34,410 bases of DNA, taken from NCBI GenBank assembly GCA_012974475.1, contig JAAXQD010000119.1:1-34410 (forward strand), given 5' to 3'. Numbering within the stretch: position 1 is the stretch's first letter; each line of letters opens with the position of its first letter. The stretch is from Desulfobacterales bacterium. Lineage in GTDB: Bacteria; Desulfobacterota; Desulfobacteria; Desulfobacterales; UBA11574. Below, in pieces: positions 15,629 through 22,098 of this stretch. The notes under the pieces are model-generated. The model saw only the letters and a list, made by a program, of their open reading frames with translations. It did not search any database and had not been told where the DNA came from. The position numbers and the translations under genes were made by a program.

Positions 15629-16429
15629 TTAAGAACTCTCTTGAAGACTGTTTCGAACTTGAGAGTAAATACCCGGAGCCATAACCAGAAGGCGGTCATT
15701 GATCTTTTGCCCATTCAGATATTCATTGATGAAAAAGTCGCTCCCATCCATCTTGCAGATTTTTCCGCCGGCCGCCTCAAGAATAATGCCGGCGGCTGCA
15801 AGATCCTGATAGGACTCATTGGCGATCACGGCAGCTTCTGCACGACCCATGGCCACATAACATATGTGGGCGCCGGTGCAGCCCAGATCGCGGATTTTTC
15901 CCGGAAATGTTGAACGGTAACGGTGGTGAAATCGTGAATACGTGAAGAGAAGGCTCTCGTCGTTGATATTCTTCATATCTGAAACGCGAATTTCTTCATC
16001 TCCCAGAAAAGCATTTTGGTCGGCCCGTGCATGAAAAAGATCGCCGGTTGCAGGCATGTAAAACACGCCGAAAATCGGCCAGAAATTTTCAATGAGCGCC
16101 AGAGAGATACCCCATATGGGAATGCCCGCCTGAAAGTTGGCCACACCGTCCAATGGATCGAATATCCAGATATAGCGCTTTTCATCATGGGTATAATCCG
16201 TGTTCGTTTGATTGTTTTTAAACACCTGGTGTTCAGGAAAACGATTGTCCAGTTGATCCTGAAAAAATTCCATCAGGTGGGAATCCGCCTCTGTAACAAG
16301 ATCTTCGTCGAATTTAATACGGGAATTCCCTTTGCCATAATACAACAGCGCCTCTTCACCTGAACGGCGGATCACTTCCATTGCGAATTGAGTCAACACT
16401 TCAATCCCATGACGTTTTTTAGCAGTCAT
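15629..16429 (-). CDS. Inositol-monophosphatase-family protein with a changed metal site
   Basis: The 266-aa product belongs to the Mg2+-dependent IMPase/FBPase fold. YIWIFDPLDGVANFQAG at residues 86-102 is the DPxDG motif with D91 and D94, and ESYQDLAAAGIILEAAGG is the C-terminal aspartate block. However, at the position of the metal-binding GEE motif there is HQVFKNNQTN (about residues 67-76), so the usual glutamate is absent, and the T after DG is V. This makes ordinary IMPase activity uncertain. GGAGG lies 6 nt before the ATG on the minus strand. It shares an operon with the VOC gene. Confidence 0.82.
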   Translation of the reverse strand: MTAKKRHGIEVLTQFAMEVIRRSGEEALLYYGKGNSRIKFDEDLVTEADSHLMEFFQDQLDNRFPEHQVFKNNQTNTDYTHDEKRYIWIFDPLDGVANFQAGIPIWGISLALIENFWPIFGVFYMPATGDLFHARADQNAFLGDEEIRVSDMKNINDESLLFTYSRFHHRYRSTFPGKIRDLGCTGAHICYVAMGRAEAAVIANESYQDLAAAGIILEAAGGKICKMDGSDFFINEYLNGQKINDRLLVMAPGIYSQVRNSLQESS

Positions 16430-16490
16430 CTGCCCTCCTTATTTAAACGTGCCGATCCATCTTTATAAAAAGTGGAATGAATTAAAAAAC

Positions 16491-16793
16491 CTAAAAATCT
16501 CCCAGGGGCCTTTTAAAGGTAAATTGGGCGGGATCTTTCACCAGCTTTTGGGATGCTTCTTTGGTATTGTTCCCCAAGGCCGAGAAGGGGAGAGATACAA
16601 TAAAAACGGCGCATCCCAAAACGGTGGCAACGATTCCCAACGGTCTGACAAGCACAAGATCAGCGGTCATGGCGCCGGCGGTATTTTTCTCATCCAGGGA
16701 CGCCTCCCGTGCCAAAACGGAAGTCCCCATTGGAACCAGAACAAGCGTTGCAATCAAAAAAAATACCATGGATTGTTTTGCAATTTTATGCAT
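16491..16793 (-). CDS. Small exported or membrane protein of unknown function
   Basis: The 100-aa product has an N-terminal signal sequence (IAKQSMVFFLIATLVLVPMG, probable cut near SVLA at about residue 28) and a second hydrophobic helix GIVATVLGCAVFIVSLPF at about residues 53-70. The charged C-terminus ends FTFKRPLGDF. An ideal AAGGAGGAG lies 3-6 nt before the ATG, which supports a real gene. I do not recognise a named family. It lies 61 bp before the IMPase-like gene on the same strand and could be its upstream partner. Confidence 0.7.
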   Translation of the reverse strand: MHKIAKQSMVFFLIATLVLVPMGTSVLAREASLDEKNTAGAMTADLVLVRPLGIVATVLGCAVFIVSLPFSALGNNTKEASQKLVKDPAQFTFKRPLGDF

Positions 16794-17216
16794 ATTCTCC
16801 TCCTTAAATCGGTTGTAGAATTTCCGAGATGTTTATTTTATCTCCTTTTTTCGGGTGTTAATATAAAGTTGTGGTGCTGATAGCCCAGGCAGGATATTTG
16901 GATTTTTTTCGGGTGTGCGTTTTGAGAGTATGATGACGTTAATTTTTTGAAAACCGACGATGCGCATAACTTATTTAGAAATGGTTGAAAAATATCGACA
17001 TTAACGCTATATTTTGGAAGGTTTTATAAAGAACGCTGCACGATTTTATCCGATTTCAATTGCAATGGGATTGAATCGAAATGTTTTTAAAATATCTAAT
17101 TTTCACGGATAGTTTCCAGATAACAGCTTAAAGAAAAGCCGGTTGGCTGTCAAGAAAAAAGCCACCGCTTACCATCATGCTTTCTTTATACCCATAACAA
17201 CAAGGCACTTAGCCCA
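16794..17216. other. AT-rich intergenic region upstream of priA
   Basis: This 423-bp gap separates two divergent genes and must hold their promoters, but no convincing -35/-10 pair is visible. It contains a 13-bp direct repeat, TTTTTTCGGGTGT, at 16846-16858 and 16904-16916. TGGCT (about 17143) and AGCCA (about 17159) can form a small stem before priA. No RNA gene or ORF is recognised. Confidence 0.5.
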
Positions 17217-19658
17217 GTGACATCCGCTTCGATTTACATAGAGGTCGCCATTGCCCTTCCGGTACATAACACGTATACATACCGGGTTCCGGAAGGCCTT
17301 TCAGCGCTGGCCACCACAGGAAAAAGGGTCCTTGTTCCGTTTGGTCGGCGCAGGGTAACGGGATATATTTTGGGTTCCTGCAAAGAAATCCATCCGGAAG
17401 AGATAAAAACGGTTCTGGATATCCTTGACGAATCGTCGCTGTTTCCGTCATCCATGATACCTTTCTTTAGATGGATTGCCGATTACTACATGCATCCCAT
17501 CGGAGATGTCATCAAGAGCGCACTGCCGGGCGGACTCAATGTTTGCGACGACCACATTGTGAGTATTACGGCAAAAGGGGAACAAGCCCTTGTCAAGAAT
17601 TCGGTGACACCTTTGGAAAGCGAGATTTTAAATCTGCTGACCACAGCACCCTGCCGCCTAAAAGAACTCCGAAAAAAACTCCACAAGCAAATCCCCAATG
17701 CCCTGATGTATGCCATGGAAAATCGAGGACATATTGAGCACTCATGCAAACTTAAAGGTGGAACAACAAAGCCGAAGGTAGAACGGCATGTGGCGTTGAC
17801 CGGTTCAAATATGCCCGTGGACGGTCTTTCCAAATCAAGAAAAAAAATCCTTGAGATGATCGAAGCGCAGGGTGAAATCTCGGCGAGAAAATTAAAGGCC
17901 GTGGTTCCGTCTGCCCCGAACTTAATCAAACATTTAGAAGCGGACGGTTATATTTCAATTTTTTATAAAAGGGTTTATCGCGATCCCTTTGGTGAAACCA
18001 TCAACTCGGACATCCCGCACAATCTTACCCAGGAACAAACAACGGTGGTCTCCACCGTAATGGCATCTCTGGGTCAAAAATTTTCAACCTACCTTTTAAT
18101 CGGCGTGACCGGCAGCGGCAAGACCGAAGTTTACATGCAACTTGCGGCAAAGGCCATCGACGGCGGTTATTCCGTTTTAGTTCTGGTTCCCGAAATCGCC
18201 CTTATATCACAGATGGAGCGGCGTTTCCGGGCACGATTTGGTGAGCGCGTCGCCGTTCTTCACAGCGCACTTTCTCCGGGAGAACGCTATGATCAGTGGA
18301 CCCGAATTGTACGGGGTGAGGTCGCCATCGCCATTGGCGCCAGATCTGCCGTTTTTGCACCGTTAAAAAATATCGGCATTATCATCGTCGATGAAGAACA
18401 TGACACATCCTACAAACAGGACAGTCGTTTGCGATACAATGCCAGAGATCTTGCCGTCGTAAGGGCAAAGCTTCAAAACGGTGTTGCCCTTCTGGGATCC
18501 GCCACGCCGTCTCTACAGTCCTACTATAATGTTAAAACAAATAAATTTAAGGGGGTTACACTAAAGAAACGTGTTGAAAAACGACCGCTGCCCAAAATAA
18601 CAATGATCGATCTGCGAAAAAATAGAGATGTCAGGGGAATCCAGCGTTTTATTACTTCCGAACTCCACGAGGCAATGAGAACAACCCTTGCGCGTGGTGA
18701 GCAGGTTCTCCTTTTTCTGAACCGGCGAGGCTTCGCCAGCTATCCGGTCTGCTCAGCCTGTGGTGAAGCCATACAATGTAAGAACTGTGACATTTCTCTG
18801 ACACTGCACCAAACGGCCAATGCATATAAATGTCATTACTGTGGTTTTACACGGGCGGCGGTATCGAACTGCAAGACCTGCGGGTCCTCAAAGATAAGGC
18901 TGCTGGGACTCGGCACTGAAAAGATCGAATCTACGGTGAAGACCCTTTTTCCGGATGCCACCGTGGCCAGGATGGATCGTGATACCACCCGGAGAAAAGG
19001 ATCGATTATCAAGATACTGAAAGGCCTGAGAAACCAAACCATCGATGTTCTGGTGGGAACTCAGATGGTGGCCAAAGGACATGACTATCCGAATATTACC
19101 CTGGTGGGTATTATCTGTGCAGATCTCTCTCTCAACTTTCCGGACTTTCGAGCCGCAGAACGAACCTTTCAGCTTCTGGCCCAGGTCGCCGGACGTGCCG
19201 GACGGGGGTCTGTGCCCGGCAATGTAATCCTTCAAACCTACAACCCAGATCACTTCAGCATCTTATCTGCGACAGCTCAGGACTTTCAGGCCTTTTACAA
19301 CGATGAGATAGGGTTCCGCGAAAATCTGAATTATCCCCCATTTTCAAGAATGGTCCAACTTAAAATATCCGGGAAAAACAAGGAAAAAACCCGGGACCAT
19401 GCCCAGGCGTTGGGAGATCTCTGCTTTGATTTAAAAAGAAACGATCGATCCTTTTTGAGATCTTTGGAGATTTTAGGCCCCATTGAAGCGCCGATCCCAA
19501 AGATTGCCAAACACTACCGTTGGCAAATATTATTAAAAGGCCGAAGCGTTAAACCGCTCCGCGAGTTTCTTCACAAGGTGTGGTTTGAGAACAGGGCTGC
19601 CATCCAAAACCGGGATGTCAAGGTTGTTCTGGACGTGGACCCGTTTTTTATGACTTAA
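17217..19658 (+). CDS. priA: Primosomal replication-restart helicase PriA
   Basis: The 813-aa product has the PriA order: N-terminal 3'-DNA-binding domain (YIEVAIALPVHNTYTYRVPE), winged-helix region, helicase with Walker A GVTGSGKTEVY at about residues 295-305 and DEEH at about 390, then eight cysteines between about residues 510 and 560 (CSACGEAIQCKNC, CHYCG, CKTCG) that bind two zinc ions, and helicase motifs V-VI (GTQMVAKGHDYPN, QVAGRAGRG). It reloads the replisome at stalled forks. GTG 17217 gives the normal N-terminus; a Shine-Dalgarno sequence is weak (AAGG, 12 nt upstream). Confidence 0.95.
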   Translation: MTSASIYIEVAIALPVHNTYTYRVPEGLSALATTGKRVLVPFGRRRVTGYILGSCKEIHPEEIKTVLDILDESSLFPSSMIPFFRWIADYYMHPIGDVIKSALPGGLNVCDDHIVSITAKGEQALVKNSVTPLESEILNLLTTAPCRLKELRKKLHKQIPNALMYAMENRGHIEHSCKLKGGTTKPKVERHVALTGSNMPVDGLSKSRKKILEMIEAQGEISARKLKAVVPSAPNLIKHLEADGYISIFYKRVYRDPFGETINSDIPHNLTQEQTTVVSTVMASLGQKFSTYLLIGVTGSGKTEVYMQLAAKAIDGGYSVLVLVPEIALISQMERRFRARFGERVAVLHSALSPGERYDQWTRIVRGEVAIAIGARSAVFAPLKNIGIIIVDEEHDTSYKQDSRLRYNARDLAVVRAKLQNGVALLGSATPSLQSYYNVKTNKFKGVTLKKRVEKRPLPKITMIDLRKNRDVRGIQRFITSELHEAMRTTLARGEQVLLFLNRRGFASYPVCSACGEAIQCKNCDISLTLHQTANAYKCHYCGFTRAAVSNCKTCGSSKIRLLGLGTEKIESTVKTLFPDATVARMDRDTTRRKGSIIKILKGLRNQTIDVLVGTQMVAKGHDYPNITLVGIICADLSLNFPDFRAAERTFQLLAQVAGRAGRGSVPGNVILQTYNPDHFSILSATAQDFQAFYNDEIGFRENLNYPPFSRMVQLKISGKNKEKTRDHAQALGDLCFDLKRNDRSFLRSLEILGPIEAPIPKIAKHYRWQILLKGRSVKPLREFLHKVWFENRAAIQNRDVKVVLDVDPFFMT

Positions 19659-19660
19659 AT

Positions 19661-19678
19661 CCTGTATTCAGATACGGG
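19661..19678 (+). terminator. Hairpin after priA
   Basis: CCTGTAT (19661-19667), loop TCAG, ATACGGG (19672-19678) form a 7-bp stem with one G-T pair, three bases after the priA stop. Only TT follows, so it is a weak intrinsic terminator at best. Confidence 0.45.
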
Positions 19679-19743
19679 TTGCCTGGCGTTTGCCGTGTCG
19701 ATCCTTGCACAGGCAAAACAAACGGAACAGCTTAAAACAAAAA

Positions 19744-19775
19744 GATGCAACTTGACATTACAAAGGATGCAACTT
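19744..19775. promoter_or_regulatory. Direct repeat with 22-bp period upstream of the DUF1573 gene
   Basis: GATGCAACTT occurs at 19744-19753 and 19766-19775, exactly 22 bp (about two helical turns) apart. The first copy runs into TTGACA (19752-19757), a good -35 hexamer, although no good -10 follows at the right distance. The arrangement suits a pair of operator half-sites. It is 100 bp before the DUF1573 start. Confidence 0.35.
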
Positions 19776-19875
19776 AAGTAGTCTGTTCATGCCCTGTCGA
19801 GCAACCGGATGATGGGCCCCAAGATCCGATTTCTCAAACCCAATTACCACATATTATATATAGGAATTTTTCAAC

Positions 19876-20607
19876 ATGAAATTTAAAATCTGTGCTGCTT
19901 TCTTTCTACTGTTCTGCTTGGTTTTTTCCCAAACCAGTGCTTTTGGCGCCTCGAAACAAACGCCTCAATCACCATCCGCCGTTGTACCGGAAAGCCGTTA
20001 CACCTTTGCTCAAGTTGCAGACGGCACTGAAGTAACCCATGGTTTTGTTATACAAAACAAAGGAACCGCTCTGCTGAAGATCGAGAGCGTCAAAACCGGG
20101 TGAGGGTGCACCGCTGTCTCATACCCGAGACAGATCCCTGCCGGCGGCGAGGGAAAGGTTGTCATCAAAGTCGATACATCGGGCTACGGTGGAAGAACGA
20201 TGACCAAAACCATAACGGTCAAAACCAATGCACCCGACCAACCCGTACTTCATCTGATCGTTTCTGGTAATGTTGAAAACTTTGTTACCATCGTCCCGAA
20301 GCGGGCCACTCTCCGCGGTTTTCCCGGCGATAAAATAATATCAACCGTAAAGATCATACCTGAAAAAAAGTATCCGTTCAGAATTTCCGACGTCACGGCA
20401 ATTAATGGCAAATACATCCGTTATACACTGGAAAAAAATAAATCTTCAGAAAATATGGAATATGTTCTGACGGTTGAAAACCTGAAAAATGATAAGGGCC
20501 GCTATTTTGATACCATCAAATTAACAACGGACAGCAAAATACGGCCGGAGATCAAAATCTATGTTTACGGTTACATCTCAGACCGGCCGACAAACCCCAA
20601 AAAATAA
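19876..20607 (+). CDS. Exported DUF1573 protein with in-frame UGA, probable selenoprotein
   Basis: One reading frame runs from ATG 19876 to TAA 20605-20607 with a single internal stop, UGA 20101-20103. Read through as Sec it gives 243 aa: a signal peptide (FKICAAFFLLFCLVFSQ, cut near SAFG), then the DUF1573 domain with YTFAQVADGTEVTHGFVIQN, ESVKTGUGCTAVSYPRQIP, AGGEGKVVIKVDTSGYGG and KTITVKTNAPDQP. In the family the motif is Cys-Gly-Cys-Thr; here the UGA replaces exactly its first Cys (residue 76). A SECIS-like hairpin lies 10 nt after it. The protein would be periplasmic with a Sec-Gly-Cys redox pair. Its role is unknown; a nonsense mutation is the alternative. Confidence 0.82.
20114..20133 (+). 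promoter_or_regulatory. Candidate SECIS hairpin in the DUF1573 gene
   Basis: CTGTCTC (20114-20120), loop ATACCC (20121-20126) and GAGACAG (20127-20133) form a perfect 7-bp stem. It starts 10 nt after UGA 20101-20103, matching the 10-11 nt spacing expected of bacterial SECIS upper stem-loops that recruit SelB, and the spacing seen in selD in this window. Confidence 0.65.
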
Positions 20608-20608
20608 G

Positions 20609-21253
20609 ATGAAAAATATCAAAGTTGTTGCTTTCGATTGTGACGGCGTTATGTTCGACACAACCAAGGCAAACATTGCTTACTATAATCAGATATTGGA
20701 CCATCTCGGTCAGCCGCCATTGACCCCCGATCAATTTGCTTACTGTCACAGCCATACCGTAGACCAATCCATTGAATTCCTCTGTAATGACCCGGAAAAT
20801 ATCCAGGCGGCCCAGAGTTATCGGAAAAATATGAGCTATCTCCCGTTTTTAAAATATATGGTCATAGAACCCCATTTAAAACAGCTACTTAAAATGCTCA
20901 GGCCGACATATAAAACCGCAGTTGCAACCAACCGATCGGACACCATGGACCGGGTTCTCAAAGAACACGGCCTGGAAGGGTATTTTGACCTTGTGGTCAG
21001 TTCCATGGACGTGGAGCGTCCCAAACCTCACCCAGACCCGCTGATCAAGATTCTGGACCATTTTGGAATAGAACCGAACCATGCGTTATATGTAGGGGAT
21101 TCGAACCTCGACGAAATTGCGGCAAAAGCCGCGGGGATGCCGTTTGTGGCGTATCAAAACAGATCCCTTTCCGCTGAGTTTCATATACACAGCTTGAAAG
21201 AAATCACAAAGATCCTTGATTTAGAAATAGGGTGGCAAGAAGACGTCACATAA
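20609..21253 (+). CDS. HAD-superfamily phosphatase (phosphoglycolate phosphatase-like)
   Basis: The 214-aa product starts KNIKVVAFDCDGVMFDTTKA, HAD motif I with nucleophile D10 and D12. TAVATNRSD is motif II, VERPKPHPDPL motif III with the lysine, and ALYVGDSNLDEIAAKAAG motif IV. The cap lies between residues of about 18 and 90. The family hydrolyses small phosphate esters; the natural substrate is not evident. ATG 20609 is one base after the DUF1573 stop, without its own Shine-Dalgarno sequence, so translation is probably coupled. This also means translation must pass the internal UGA for efficient expression. Confidence 0.85.
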   Translation: MKNIKVVAFDCDGVMFDTTKANIAYYNQILDHLGQPPLTPDQFAYCHSHTVDQSIEFLCNDPENIQAAQSYRKNMSYLPFLKYMVIEPHLKQLLKMLRPTYKTAVATNRSDTMDRVLKEHGLEGYFDLVVSSMDVERPKPHPDPLIKILDHFGIEPNHALYVGDSNLDEIAAKAAGMPFVAYQNRSLSAEFHIHSLKEITKILDLEIGWQEDVT

Positions 21254-21313
21254 AAAACATTGACTTCCATGGATTGAAGAAAATCTGCGCTGTAAATTTA
21301 TTATATGGGTCGG

Positions 21314-21538
21314 TTATTGGTTGCCCAACCCATTGTTATCACCGCAGTCCGGGCATTCCCAGGTTATTCCGTTGCAAGACATCCCCCAGAAATTTTCCAA
21401 CATGCATTCCTGACAAATAGCAAAGCCGCACCGGCATCTCCAGCAGAAAAGTGGTTTCTCCCTGCAGCAATGGCAGCCGCTTTGTCTGCCAATGCGGCGT
21501 CTTTCTCTATAAGGCGTTCTTTTTACAGAGTTTTTCAT
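21314..21538 (-). CDS. Small zinc-ribbon protein of unknown function
   Basis: The 74-aa product contains eleven cysteines; CWRCRCGFAICQECM and GMSCNGITWECPDCG look like paired zinc knuckles. Its start lies inside the last 32 bases of the CoA-binding gene, on the same strand, suggesting translational coupling. The high cysteine content and ordered CxxC pairs favour a real gene, but I do not recognise a named family. A tentative role is nucleic-acid or protein binding. It is convergent with the HAD gene. Confidence 0.6.
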   Translation of the reverse strand: MKNSVKRTPYRERRRIGRQSGCHCCREKPLFCWRCRCGFAICQECMLENFWGMSCNGITWECPDCGDNNGLGNQ

Positions 21539-21941
21539 GTTCGATCTTTATACATTTGTTCGTTACCACATCAACGCCTGCTTCTGTTAACAGTGCTGCA
21601 GCTTCCGGGTTTTCGATGTTCAGCTGCATCCAGAAGACTTTCGGCGACAGGCGGGCGGCTTCAAGGGCATGGGGCACAATCTGTGCGGAATTTCTGAATA
21701 CGTCCACAATATCCACTTTTTCCTGGATATCATCGAGTGTGGCATGGGCTTTTTCTCCCAGAATTTCTTTTTGCCCGGGCCGGACCGGAATTATTCTGTA
21801 TCCTTGATTTTTGAGATATTTTGCGACCTTATTGGAGTCCCTTTCGGGTTTGGGGCTTAAACCCACGATGGCAATGGTCTTTGCATTTTCGAGTGTTCTT
21901 TTGATTTCATCATCTTCGGTAATTATCTTGCCGGGTTTCAT
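21507..21941 (-). CDS. CoA-binding (YccU-type) protein
   Basis: The 144-aa product is a CoA_binding domain with a Rossmann-like start: LENAKTIAIVGLSPKPERDS at about residues 17-36 is the nucleotide-binding loop, YRIIPVRPGQKEILGEKAHA the second strand and loop, and VVTNKCIKIEHEKL the conserved C-terminal block. The family binds coenzyme A and may be a CoA reservoir or regulator; its function is not firm. AAGGA lies about 8 nt before the ATG on the minus strand. The downstream zinc-ribbon gene overlaps it. Confidence 0.85.
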   Translation of the reverse strand: MKPGKIITEDDEIKRTLENAKTIAIVGLSPKPERDSNKVAKYLKNQGYRIIPVRPGQKEILGEKAHATLDDIQEKVDIVDVFRNSAQIVPHALEAARLSPKVFWMQLNIENPEAAALLTEAGVDVVTNKCIKIEHEKLCKKNAL

Positions 21942-22098
21942 TTTATAATTCCTTAAGCGATCTTGCTGTTTTACTGAATTACTGATAGGAACAGAACGGT
22001 CAACAACACATTATGGTAGAAAATTAATGCAACAAAGGATCCATGTCAACCGGCACCGAGCCGGAACGAACACAGCCCGCAACACCATCTGAAACCAT

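Noticed and set aside
20135..20154. A second possible hairpin TCCCT...AGGGA in the DUF1573 gene
   Set aside because: Its loop is about 40 nt after the UGA, farther than bacterial SECIS elements; the hairpin at 20114-20133 fits the expected distance much better.
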